Source: Streptomyces sp. MJM8645
Lineage (GTDB): Bacteria; Actinomycetota; Actinomycetes; Streptomycetales; Streptomycetaceae
Length of the DNA stretch: 64,000 bases
NCBI RefSeq assembly: GCF_001625365.1
Contig: NZ_LJJF01000001.1
Location: 2,922,501-2,986,500, forward strand
Direction of reading: 5' to 3'
Positions 24,591 through 32,603 of this stretch are shown here, one piece after another. The notes below the pieces were generated by a model. That model was not told the DNA's origin and did not search any database. It worked only from the letters and a program-made list of their open reading frames with translations. The position numbers were made by a program, and so were the translations under genes. Within the stretch, counting starts at the first letter, position 1. Every line of letters begins with the position of its first letter.

Positions 24591-26200
24591 GCCACGTCAA
24601 CGTCACGGCCCTCACCGTCTTCGTGCTGTTCTTCGCCCTGGTCACCGTGATGGGATTCCTCGCCTCCCGCTGGCGGCGCGCGGACGACGCGGCGCACCTG
24701 GACGAATGGGGCCTGGGCGGCCGCAGCTTCGGGACCTGGGTCACCTGGTTCCTGCTCGGCGGCGACCTCTACACCGCGTACACCTTCGTCGCCGTCCCGG
24801 CGGCGGTCTACGCGACCGGTGCGGCGGGCTTCTTCGCGGTGCCGTACACGATCGTCGCCTACCCGCTGGTCTTCCTCTTCCTGCCCCGGCTCTGGTCGGT
24901 CTCCCGGGTGCACGGGTACGTCACCCCGGCCGACTTCGTCCGCGGCCGGTACGGCTCGCGGCCGCTCTCCCTGGTCGTCGCGCTGACCGGGATCCTGGCC
25001 ACCATGCCGTACATCGCGCTCCAACTCGTCGGCATCCAGGCGGTGCTGGACGTGCTGGGCGTCGGCGGCGGCGAGAACGCCAACTGGTTCGTCAAGGACC
25101 TGCCCCTGTTCCTCGCCTTCGGCGTGCTGGCCGCGTACACCTACTCCTCCGGGCTGCGCGCCCCGGCGCTGATCGCCTTCGTCAAGGACGCCCTGATCTA
25201 CATCGTGATCATCGTCGCGGTGATCTACATCCCGATCCGGCTCGGCGGCTACGGGCACATCTTCGACGCGGCCGCGCACAAGTTCAGCGCCCCCAAGTCC
25301 CCCGGCTCGCTGACCCTCCCGGGCGACAAGCAGTGGACGTACGCGACGCTGGCGCTGGGCTCGGCGATGGCGCTGTTCATGTACCCGCACTCGGTGACCG
25401 GCGTGCTGGCCTCCAAGTCCCGCGGCACGGTGCGCCGCAACATGGCGATCATGCCCGCGTACTCGCTGATGCTGGGCCTGCTGGCGCTGCTCGGCTTCAT
25501 GGCCATCGCGGCGGGCGTCGGCAAGGGCGACAAGAAGTTCAACGCCCAGCTGTCCGTGCCGCAGCTGTTCGCCGACATGTTCCCGGACTGGTTCACCGGC
25601 GTGGCCTTCGCGGCGATCGGGATCGGCGCGCTGGTGCCGGCCGCCATCATGTCGATCGCGGCGGCCAACCTGTTCACCCGCAACGTCTACAAGGAGTGGC
25701 TGAAGCCCGCCGCCACCCCGGCGGACGAGACCCGGATCGCCAAGCTGGTCTCGCTGCTGGTGAAGGTCGGCGCGCTGGTCTTCGTACTCGGCATGGACAA
25801 GCAGGCCGCGATCAACCTCCAGCTGCTCGGCGGCCTGTGGATCCTGCAGACCTTCGTGGCGATCGTCGGCGGCCTGTTCACCCGCTGGTTCCACCACTGG
25901 GCGCTGTTCGCCGGCTGGGCGGCCGGCATGGCCTACGGCACCTGGAAGGCCTACGGCATCGCGAGCCCCGCCACCAAGCACTTCGGCGGCAACGCGGCCG
26001 CGATCCCCGGCATCGGCGAGATCGGCTACATCGGCCTGACCGCCTTCGCGCTCAACCTGATCGTCGCGGTGGCGCTCACCCTGGTGCTGCGCGCCGTCAA
26101 GGCGCCCGACGGCCCGGACGAGACCAGGCCCGCCGACTACAGCGCCGAGGCCGGCGACGAGGAGCCGAAGAACGCGCCGGAGCCCGTAGCGGCGCACTGA
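24587..26200 (+). CDS. Sodium:solute symporter, MctP-type monocarboxylate permease
   Basis: A 537-residue SSS-family symporter with about 13 helices. Landmarks are EWGLGGRSFGTWVTWFLLGGDLYTAYTF near residues 38-65, the sodium-site region VTPADFVRGRYGSRPLSL, and YPHSVTGVLASKSRGTVRRN. The DUF3311 partner and these motifs match MctP, which takes up lactate, pyruvate, propionate or similar acids. The C-terminal 30 residues are acidic and soluble. It is the second gene of a two-gene operon. Confidence 0.88.
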   Translation: MSHVNVTALTVFVLFFALVTVMGFLASRWRRADDAAHLDEWGLGGRSFGTWVTWFLLGGDLYTAYTFVAVPAAVYATGAAGFFAVPYTIVAYPLVFLFLPRLWSVSRVHGYVTPADFVRGRYGSRPLSLVVALTGILATMPYIALQLVGIQAVLDVLGVGGGENANWFVKDLPLFLAFGVLAAYTYSSGLRAPALIAFVKDALIYIVIIVAVIYIPIRLGGYGHIFDAAAHKFSAPKSPGSLTLPGDKQWTYATLALGSAMALFMYPHSVTGVLASKSRGTVRRNMAIMPAYSLMLGLLALLGFMAIAAGVGKGDKKFNAQLSVPQLFADMFPDWFTGVAFAAIGIGALVPAAIMSIAAANLFTRNVYKEWLKPAATPADETRIAKLVSLLVKVGALVFVLGMDKQAAINLQLLGGLWILQTFVAIVGGLFTRWFHHWALFAGWAAGMAYGTWKAYGIASPATKHFGGNAAAIPGIGEIGYIGLTAFALNLIVAVALTLVLRAVKAPDGPDETRPADYSAEAGDEEPKNAPEPVAAH

Positions 26201-26220
26201 TTCGCGCCGCACGCGCCCTG

Positions 26221-26267
26221 TGATCGCGCCGCCCTCTCCGTGAACACTGGAGAAGGCGGCGCGATCA
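26221..26267 (+). terminator. Terminator of the monocarboxylate permease operon
   Basis: TGATCGCGCCGCC (26221-26233) pairs exactly with GGCGGCGCGATCA (26255-26267). Part of the 21-base loop pairs too (TCTCC with GGAGA). Confidence 0.8.
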
Positions 26268-26355
26268 TATGTATGAACAGCCGCCTTCGCAGGGCACCAC
26301 CAGACCGGACCGGCGACCGGCCGGCAACTGATCGACCCACGGGGAGCACGCGGCC

Positions 26356-27144
26356 ATGGCAGAACTCGGCACCACCCTCAACGGCCAGCACCAGTCCACC
26401 CAGAGCCCGCACCACCTCACCACCCACCGCCCGGCGTCGGCCACCCGGCTGCCGTCCGTGCTGATCGCCACCCGGCACGGCGAGTCCACCGCCAACGTCG
26501 AGTTCCAGCTGGCCGAGGCCGCCGGCGCGCTCAGCGTCCCGATCAGCTGCCGGGACGCCGACATCCCGCTGTCGCTGCACGGCCAGCAGCAGGCCCAGGC
26601 GCTCGGCCGCTGGTGGGCCGCCCTGCCCAGCGCCGACCGCCCGCGCAGCGTCTGGTGCTCGCCGTACGTGCGCACCACCGAGACCGCCCGGATCGCGCTC
26701 GCCCAGGCCGCCGGGCTCGGCGCCGTCCCGGTCACCCTCGCCGTACGCCACGACGAGCGGCTGCGCGACCGCGAGCTGGGCGTCCTGGAGATGCTGACCC
26801 GGGCCGCGATCGAGGCCAAGCACCCGGAGGAGTCCGCCCGGCGGCGCAAGATGGGCGAGCTGTACTACCGGCCGCCCGGCGGCGAGTCCTGGGCCGACGT
26901 CGCACTGCGGGTGCGCAGCCTGCTGCGGGACCTCTGCGAGGAGGAGGCCGGGCGGCCCGTCCTGCTGGTCGCGCACGACTGCACGGTGCTGATGCTGCGC
27001 TACGTGCTGGAGCGGCTCACCGAGGAACGGCTCACCGCGCTCGCGCCCGTGCGCAACTGTTCCACCAGCCTGTGGCGCGCCCAGGACGGGCGGCTGCACC
27101 CGGACCGCTGGAACAGCGTCGAACACCTCGCCCTGGAGAACTGA
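26356..27144 (+). CDS. Histidine phosphatase-family protein (phosphoglycerate mutase-like)
   Basis: A 262-residue member of the histidine phosphatase superfamily. The catalytic RHGES is at residues 40-44, the second Arg is in SPYVRTTETA, the proton-donor Glu in RDRELGVLE and the second His in LLVAHDCTV. The first 35 residues are polar and extra. Substrates in this superfamily range from sugar phosphates to nucleotides and cannot be told from sequence. The gene appears to stand alone. Confidence 0.85.
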   Translation: MAELGTTLNGQHQSTQSPHHLTTHRPASATRLPSVLIATRHGESTANVEFQLAEAAGALSVPISCRDADIPLSLHGQQQAQALGRWWAALPSADRPRSVWCSPYVRTTETARIALAQAAGLGAVPVTLAVRHDERLRDRELGVLEMLTRAAIEAKHPEESARRRKMGELYYRPPGGESWADVALRVRSLLRDLCEEEAGRPVLLVAHDCTVLMLRYVLERLTEERLTALAPVRNCSTSLWRAQDGRLHPDRWNSVEHLALEN

Positions 27145-27191
27145 CCGCCGGTCACGAGCCCTCGTCCGGTCGCGCCTCCTCGTCCGGTCAC
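27145..27191. repeat. Short imperfect tandem repeat at convergent gene ends
   Basis: CTCGTCCGGTCGCGCCTC-like units occur three times (each 16-17 bp) in the gap and into the stop region of the GlxA-type regulator gene. Confidence 0.5.
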
Positions 27192-28147
27192 GCCTCGTCG
27201 TCCGGGCCGGCGAAGCAGCGCCGGTAGGCCAGCGGCGTGGTCCCCAGCCGGCGCCCGAAGTGGTGCCGCAGCGCGGCCGCGTTGCCGAAGCCGCAGCGGG
27301 CGGCGATCGCGTCCACCGGTTCGGCGGTGGACTCCAGCAGCCGCTGGGCGAGCAGCACCCGCTGCCCGGTCAGCCAGCGGTGCGGTGTGGTGCCGGTCTC
27401 CTGCTGGAAGCGGCGGGCGAAGGTGCGCGGGGACATGTGGACCCTGGCGGCCAACTGCTCGACGGTGCAGTCCCGGTCCAGGTGGTGGCGCATCCAGTCG
27501 AGCAGCGGCGCCAGCGAGTCGCCGTCGCCGCCGGGCAGCGGGCGGCTCACGAACTGGGCCTGCCCGCCCTCCCGGTGCGGCGCCACCACCATCCGGCGGG
27601 CGATCCCCCGGGCCACCTCGGCGCCCTGCGCCTTGCGCACCAGGTGCAGGCAGGCGTCGATGCCGGCGGCCGTCCCGGCCGAGGTGATCACCGGGTCGTC
27701 GTCCACGTACAGCACGTCCGGCTCGACGGCGGTCCGCGGGAAGCGCCGGGCCAGGTCCTCGCTGTGCCGCCAGTGGGTGGTGGAGCGGCGGTCGTCCAGC
27801 AGCCCGGCGGCGCCGAGCACGAAGGCGCCGCTGCAGATGGACAGCACCCTGCCGCCGTCCGCCACCACCGAGCGCAGCGCCGCCAGCAGCGGCTCCGGGT
27901 ACTCCGGGCGGATCGTCGTCGCGGTGACCACCACCAGGTCGGCCCCGGCCAGCCGCTCGGGGCCGTGCGGGACGTCCACCGCGAACCCGGAGTGCGTCGT
28001 GTGCGGCCCGGGGCGGGCGCCGGCGATCGCGAAGTCGTATCCGGGCAGGCCGTCGGCCGTGCGGTCGAGGCCGAAGACCTCACAGGCGACACCGAGCTCG
28101 AAGGGGTGGATCTCCTCCAGCACCACCGCGACCACGTTCTTCAGCAT
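27188..28147 (-). CDS. GlxA-family transcriptional regulator (DJ-1/PfpI plus AraC helix-turn-helix)
   Basis: A 319-residue regulator. The N-terminal class-I amidotransferase-like domain (about 1-190) carries the nucleophile-elbow motif SICSGAFVLGAAGLL with a Cys, and the C-terminal AraC domain (about 215-310) has the double helix-turn-helix (MSPRTFARRFQQETGTTPHRWL; RCGFGNAAALRHHFGRRLGTTP). The ligand and targets are unknown. It is divergent from the small membrane protein gene at 28275, a possible target. Confidence 0.9.
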   Translation of the reverse strand: MLKNVVAVVLEEIHPFELGVACEVFGLDRTADGLPGYDFAIAGARPGPHTTHSGFAVDVPHGPERLAGADLVVVTATTIRPEYPEPLLAALRSVVADGGRVLSICSGAFVLGAAGLLDDRRSTTHWRHSEDLARRFPRTAVEPDVLYVDDDPVITSAGTAAGIDACLHLVRKAQGAEVARGIARRMVVAPHREGGQAQFVSRPLPGGDGDSLAPLLDWMRHHLDRDCTVEQLAARVHMSPRTFARRFQQETGTTPHRWLTGQRVLLAQRLLESTAEPVDAIAARCGFGNAAALRHHFGRRLGTTPLAYRRCFAGPDDEA

Positions 28148-28274
28148 GCCGCCCAGGATGCCCCGGCGGGCACCGGCGACGGAAGGGCCGGGGCAGGCCC
28201 GGGTGGCAGTTTTTCGATGAGATCAGTCATTCCTGCCACTCGTGGCCGCCACCCCACCCGACCAGAGTGGAGCC

Positions 28275-28757
28275 ATGGACACCGGCACTCTCGCAAGCGC
28301 AATCGCCCTGGTCGGGGCCGTCGGAAGCTTCGGCCTGCTCGGCACCCTGATCGGCCGGGAGGTCGCCCGCGGCGCCGCCACCGGCCGCGACAACTGGCAC
28401 CGCCCGGGCGGCTACCCGGCCGGCCCGGAACGCCTGGACCGGCTGTACGGCACCATGCCCGCCGCCTCGCTGCGCCCCTCCGCCGACCCGGCCACCCTCC
28501 CGGTCCGGGCCACCCCGGAGATCATCACCCCGGACGGCTCCGGCACACTGACGGGATGGACATCCTCATCCGCCAGGCCCTTCCGGAGGACCTCGACGAC
28601 GCCGGCCGCATCACCGTCGAGGCCTTCGTCGGCGACGGCCACACCTCGCCCGAGAGCAGCTACGTCGAGCTCCTGCGCGACGCCGCCCGCCGGGCCCGGG
28701 AGGCCGAACTCCTGGTCGCGGTCGACCAGGCCGAAGGACGGGTCCTCGGCTGCGTGA
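28275..28757 (+). CDS. Hypothetical small membrane protein; 3' part overlaps the acetyltransferase gene
   Basis: The ATG at 28275 follows GAGTGGAG and opens MDTGTLASAIALVGAVGSFG, one N-terminal membrane helix, then a soluble part to about residue 93 (RDNWHRPGGYPAGPERLDRLYG). Up to there it looks like real protein. After 28556 the same frame runs into the next gene for 67 codons of Ser/Pro/Arg-rich sequence before a stop. Either the protein truly overlaps by 202 bases, or its original stop was lost by a small deletion. No known family is recognised. Confidence 0.45.
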   Translation: MDTGTLASAIALVGAVGSFGLLGTLIGREVARGAATGRDNWHRPGGYPAGPERLDRLYGTMPAASLRPSADPATLPVRATPEIITPDGSGTLTGWTSSSARPFRRTSTTPAASPSRPSSATATPRPRAATSSSCATPPAGPGRPNSWSRSTRPKDGSSAA

Positions 28758-29050
28758 CCTACGCCGTCGGCGGCACCGAGTGGGCCGACATCGCCAGCCC
28801 CCGAGAAGGCGAGATCCGGATGCTCGCCACCGCCGCGGCCGCCCGCGGCCGGGGCGTCGGCGAGGCCCTGGTCCGCGCCACCATCGCCCGCAGCCGCGCA
28901 CTCGGCCTGGACGGCATGGCGTTCTCCACCCGCCCGCAGATGACCGCCGCCCACCGCGTCTACGAGCGGACCGGCTTCCGCCGCACCCCCGAGCGCGACT
29001 GGTCCCCGTACCCGGGCATGGACCTGATGGTCTACAGCCTGGCGTTCTGA
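28556..29050 (+). CDS. GNAT-family N-acetyltransferase
   Basis: A 164-residue acetyltransferase with the GNAT order: MDILIRQALPEDLDDAGRITVEAF opening, EIRMLATAAAARGRGVGEALV (acetyl-CoA loop, about 87-107), then RVYERTGFRRTPERDW. The substrate is unknown. The ATG at 28556 lacks a strong ribosome site (ACTGACGG), and the gene begins inside the frame of the upstream small membrane protein, so translation may be coupled. Confidence 0.83.
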   Translation: MDILIRQALPEDLDDAGRITVEAFVGDGHTSPESSYVELLRDAARRAREAELLVAVDQAEGRVLGCVTYAVGGTEWADIASPREGEIRMLATAAAARGRGVGEALVRATIARSRALGLDGMAFSTRPQMTAAHRVYERTGFRRTPERDWSPYPGMDLMVYSLAF

Positions 29051-29185
29051 GCCCGGCCGGGGCGTCGTCGGCCCTCCTCCTCCCCGGTGACCGACAGACG
29101 ATCAACGGACGTCTTTTGATATAAACCACAGATCACGTCTGATGCCACGTCGCGGCAGCCGACCGATCCCGGGGGGACGCACCAC
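29051..29185 (+). promoter_or_regulatory. AT-richer upstream region of the acyltransferase gene
   Basis: The stretch GTCTTTTGATATAAACCACAG (near 29110) is the most AT-rich run of this neighbourhood. TTTTGATATAAACC could contain a -10 element. GGGGGGAC precedes the ATG at 29186. Confidence 0.35.
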
Positions 29186-31384
29186 ATGGACGACGGGCCC
29201 GGCCTCGGCACGCCCGCGAGCGGCCCCACGCTCCAGGACATGCGCACGTCCCGGGGCATCGAGCCCCCGGCCACCAGCCGCTACGCGCTCCCCGCACCGA
29301 CGCCCCGGCCGCGCGGGCCGCTGCCGCCCTCCGTCCGCTTCCCGGCGGTCGACGGGCTGCGCGGCCTCGCCATCGCCTCCGTCCTGCTCTACCACACCAA
29401 CTGGTTCCAGAACGGCCTGTTCGGCGTGGACGTCTTCTTCGTCCTCTCCGGCTTCCTGGTGACCCTGGTGCTGATCCGCGAACTGGACCGCACCGACGGC
29501 ATCCGGCTCGGCGTCTTCTACCGCCGCCGGGCCAAGCGGCTGCTGCCCGGACTGCTCGCCACCGTCCTCCTCGTCGTCGCGCTGTCCGCACTGGTCAGCC
29601 CGCTACGGGACGTCAAGGACCTCCGCCCGCAGGCGCTCGCCGCGCTCGGCCAGGTCGCCAACTGGGCCCAACTGGCCCGCGGCGACGCCTACTGGCAGCA
29701 CTTCGCCTCCATCGACCCGCTCGCGGCCATGTGGTCGCTCAGCATCACCGAGCAGTTCTACGCGCTCTGGCCGCTGCTGCTGCTCGCGGTCTTCGGCCTC
29801 TGCCGCCGCTCGCTGCGCGCGACCGGCGTCGTCACCGCCGGGCTGTTCGTCGCCGCCGCGCTCGTCGCCCCGCTGATGTGGAACGGCGACAACAGCGACC
29901 GCCTCTACCTCGGCACCGAGACCCGCGCGGTCGGCTTCGCGGCCGGCGCCACCGCCGCCTTCGCGGTCTACCTGCGGCTGCGCCGCCAGGTCCGCGCGGC
30001 GGCCCCCGACGACGACGGCGCCACCCGCTCCCGGCGGCGCCTGCTCGACCGCTCCGCAGCGGCCGGCACCCTAGGTCCTGTCCTGGCGCCCGCCCTGCTC
30101 GGGACCGCGGCCCTCGGCGGCCTGGTCTGGGCCAGCCTGTCCGTCAGCGGCTACCACGAACCATTGCTCTACCAGGGCGGGCTGGCCGTGGTCGCGACGC
30201 TGGCCGCCGTCCTGGCCGCCTCGCTCTGCCACGACCGGGGCCCGCTGGTCCGGCTGCTGTCGCTGCCCCCGCTGCGGCTCACCGGCACCATCTCCTACAG
30301 CCTCTACCTGCTCCACCTGCCGGTGTACTGGCTGCTCCAGCACTACGTCGACGACATCTCGCCGCAACTGCTGCTCGCCATCGGCGCACCGCTCTCCTGG
30401 GTGCTGGCCTGGCTGATGCACACCGGCACCGAGAAGCTGCGGGTACTGCGCTGGCGGGCCTTCCCGGCCGTCCCGCTGCTGGCCGTCGCCACGGCGGTGG
30501 CCACCACCGGCGCCTGGTACCTGCCCGCCTGGGTCCAGTACGACATGCGGTCCGGGCCGAGCGGCAAGCCCGCGGTCCTCGTCCTCGGCGACTCCTTCGC
30601 CCAGGACCTCGCCACCGGCCTCTACCGGCACGGCGACCGCTACCGGGTGGTCGACGGCGGGATCAGCGGCTGCGGCGTGTTCGACCCGGACAAGGTGCGC
30701 ACCACCTCCGGCGAGGAGTTCGACACCAGCCGGGAGTGCCGCGACCGGGCCGCCGCGTGGGACCGGCAGCTCGCCGGCTCCGCCCCGCAGGCCGTCGTGA
30801 TCCACCTCGGCTGGGACGCCGCCGAGCAGTACCTCGACGGCAGCTGGCTCAGCCCCTGCGAGGAGGACTACAAGAGCCGCTACACCGCCCAGCTCACCCA
30901 GGCCGTGGACCAGGTCCGTCGCCGCGCGCCCGGCGCCCGGGTGCTGCTGATGAACGAACGGGTCGAGAACGGCGCCATCAACAAGGGCTGGGGCACCTGC
31001 TACGACCAGCAGGTCGCCGCCTACGTGAAGGCCACCGCCGGCGCCGTCCGGCTGGTCGACCTCAACACCTTCTTCTGCCCGTACGAGACCTGCGCGTGGA
31101 AGGACCGCGACGGCCACTGGGTCACCCCCGCCAACGACGGGGTGCACCTCACTCCGGCCGGCATGCGGTTCGTGACGCCGTGGCTGGAGCAGCAGATCGC
31201 GGACGGACTGACCGGACCACCGTCGGGGCCGCCCCCGGCCGCCCCGACGCCGACCTCGACACCGACGCCGACGGCCGCGCCGACCCCTGCGCCGACGACC
31301 CCTGCGCCGACGACCCCTGCGCCGACGACCACCAAGCCCACGGGCCGGCCGAGTTCGCCCCAGCCCGGCCGGGCCACGCCCTAG
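29186..31384 (+). CDS. Acyltransferase-3 / SGNH-domain membrane protein (OafA-like)
   Basis: A 732-residue membrane O-acyltransferase that adds acetyl or similar groups to a surface polysaccharide. About ten helices form the acyltransferase-3 domain (residues 50-440). Its entry motif is FPAVDGLRGLAIASVLLYHTNW, with the catalytic-type His in YHTN, and GVDVFFVLSGFLV follows. An external SGNH hydrolase-like domain (about 455-670) begins VLVLGDSFAQDLA and ends near NDGVHLTPAGM. The last 60 residues are a Pro/Thr tail encoded partly by a 15-bp tandem repeat, probably a cell-wall spacer. It is convergent with the glycosidase gene, seven bases away. Confidence 0.9.
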   Translation: MDDGPGLGTPASGPTLQDMRTSRGIEPPATSRYALPAPTPRPRGPLPPSVRFPAVDGLRGLAIASVLLYHTNWFQNGLFGVDVFFVLSGFLVTLVLIRELDRTDGIRLGVFYRRRAKRLLPGLLATVLLVVALSALVSPLRDVKDLRPQALAALGQVANWAQLARGDAYWQHFASIDPLAAMWSLSITEQFYALWPLLLLAVFGLCRRSLRATGVVTAGLFVAAALVAPLMWNGDNSDRLYLGTETRAVGFAAGATAAFAVYLRLRRQVRAAAPDDDGATRSRRRLLDRSAAAGTLGPVLAPALLGTAALGGLVWASLSVSGYHEPLLYQGGLAVVATLAAVLAASLCHDRGPLVRLLSLPPLRLTGTISYSLYLLHLPVYWLLQHYVDDISPQLLLAIGAPLSWVLAWLMHTGTEKLRVLRWRAFPAVPLLAVATAVATTGAWYLPAWVQYDMRSGPSGKPAVLVLGDSFAQDLATGLYRHGDRYRVVDGGISGCGVFDPDKVRTTSGEEFDTSRECRDRAAAWDRQLAGSAPQAVVIHLGWDAAEQYLDGSWLSPCEEDYKSRYTAQLTQAVDQVRRRAPGARVLLMNERVENGAINKGWGTCYDQQVAAYVKATAGAVRLVDLNTFFCPYETCAWKDRDGHWVTPANDGVHLTPAGMRFVTPWLEQQIADGLTGPPSGPPPAAPTPTSTPTPTAAPTPAPTTPAPTTPAPTTTKPTGRPSSPQPGRATP
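31256..31332 (+). repeat. Tandem repeats encoding the Pro/Thr tail of the acyltransferase
   Basis: CCGACGACCCCTGCG (15 bp) is repeated three times from about 31293 and gives APTTP units. CGACACCGACGCCGACGGC-type sequence before it is less regular. The unit is in frame, so copy-number change would vary the spacer. Confidence 0.75.
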
Positions 31385-31391
31385 CCGGAGC

Positions 31392-32588
31392 CTAGGACGG
31401 CGGCAGTTCGTAGGTCTGCGCGAAGCAGTCGCGGATCGCCTGCTCGGAGGCCGGGCGCCCGGCGTAGTCCATCCGCGGGGTGTCCTTGTTGGTCGGCAGG
31501 TTCGGGTCGATGCCGAAGTACAGCGACCAGAAGTACAGCCCGCGCAGCTTGCGCTCCTGCGCCACCTGGCAGACCGCGGTGAACCAGGTCGCCTGGACGG
31601 CCTCGTTCAGCTCGGTCTTCTTGTAGTACTCGCCGGGCGTCTTGTAGGCACCCTTCTGCGCCGGGATACCCACCTCGGTGAGCTTGGTGGTCGGCTGCGG
31701 CCCGCTGCCGCGCTTGTCGAGCCAGGCGTTCCAGCTGGCCTTCAGGTCGGCGACCGGGGCATCGTCACCGGACGACTTGGCCGGCGGGTAGGCGTCCACG
31801 CCCGTGCCGTCCGCCGGGACCGCTATCGGGCCCTTGGACCAGTTGTCGAAGTTCGCGTCGTACACCAGCTCGCCGTGGAAGGTCTTCCGCGCCTGGTCGA
31901 TGAGACCGGGCCACCGCGGGTCGCCCTCCAGCGAGTTGAACTCGGTGCCGATGGTGACCTCGGCCGCGGAGTGCTCCTGGGCGGTCTTCAGGTAGGGCGT
32001 CAGGAAGGCGGCGTAGCTGGCGAACCAGGCGTCCCGGTCGGTCGGCGCGATGTTGCCGCGCCACTTGAGGGTGTTGAGGTAGTCGAAGACGTCCTCGTCC
32101 ATGATCGGACGGATGGTGGTGCGCAGGCCCGCCCGGTGGGCGGCGTCCAGCAGCAGGGCCAGCCGCTCCGGGGTGGGGGTGGTCGGCCGGGCGGCGACGG
32201 CGTTCGACCTGGTGCCCGTCGTGTAGTACGGGAAGGTCACCGACAGGGAGTTGGCGTTCAGCCCGACCACGTACTTGACGATGCGGTCGACCTTGCCCTG
32301 GACGAAGTTGTCCGGGTCCGCCGGATCGTCCAGCCAGTACACCTGCACGCCCCACTCGGGGCTGCCCTCGGCCCACGGGCGGGCCACCTTGGGGCCGGTG
32401 TCCTCGGCCGGCGGCGCGTCCTTGCCGAAGCCCCAGACCCGGCCCTGCTCGGTCTCGGAGCCGGCCCAGTGCACGGCGGTCGGGCGCTGGTGGACGAACT
32501 TGAGCGGGTGGTCCCCCCAGACCACCGGGACGCCGACGGTGATGGCGACCACCACGGTCGGCAGGATGAAGATGACGGGGCGCTTCAC
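31392..32588 (-). CDS. GH113-like glycoside hydrolase (beta-mannanase type), membrane-anchored
   Basis: A 398-residue protein with one N-terminal membrane segment (residues 4-24) and an external TIM-barrel domain. The pattern fits family GH113: a likely acid/base Glu in AEVTIGTEFNSLEGD (about residue 214) and a likely nucleophile Glu in TKLTEVGIPAQ (about 305), with TTIRPIMDEDVFDY between the early strands. Known GH113 enzymes cut beta-1,4-mannan. It follows the glycosyltransferase gene by 15 bases in the same operon, so it may trim or release the polymer made there. The family call comes from motif reading only. Confidence 0.7.
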   Translation of the reverse strand: MKRPVIFILPTVVVAITVGVPVVWGDHPLKFVHQRPTAVHWAGSETEQGRVWGFGKDAPPAEDTGPKVARPWAEGSPEWGVQVYWLDDPADPDNFVQGKVDRIVKYVVGLNANSLSVTFPYYTTGTRSNAVAARPTTPTPERLALLLDAAHRAGLRTTIRPIMDEDVFDYLNTLKWRGNIAPTDRDAWFASYAAFLTPYLKTAQEHSAAEVTIGTEFNSLEGDPRWPGLIDQARKTFHGELVYDANFDNWSKGPIAVPADGTGVDAYPPAKSSGDDAPVADLKASWNAWLDKRGSGPQPTTKLTEVGIPAQKGAYKTPGEYYKKTELNEAVQATWFTAVCQVAQERKLRGLYFWSLYFGIDPNLPTNKDTPRMDYAGRPASEQAIRDCFAQTYELPPS

Positions 32589-32603
32589 AGCGGTGACCTC
32601 CGA

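Noticed and set aside
30072..30086. AGGTCCTGTCCTGG in the acyltransferase gene resembles the terminal repeat of the element at 6393
   Set aside because: Only about ten bases match, there is no inverted partner within range, and the protein reads normally (LGPVLAPALLG).
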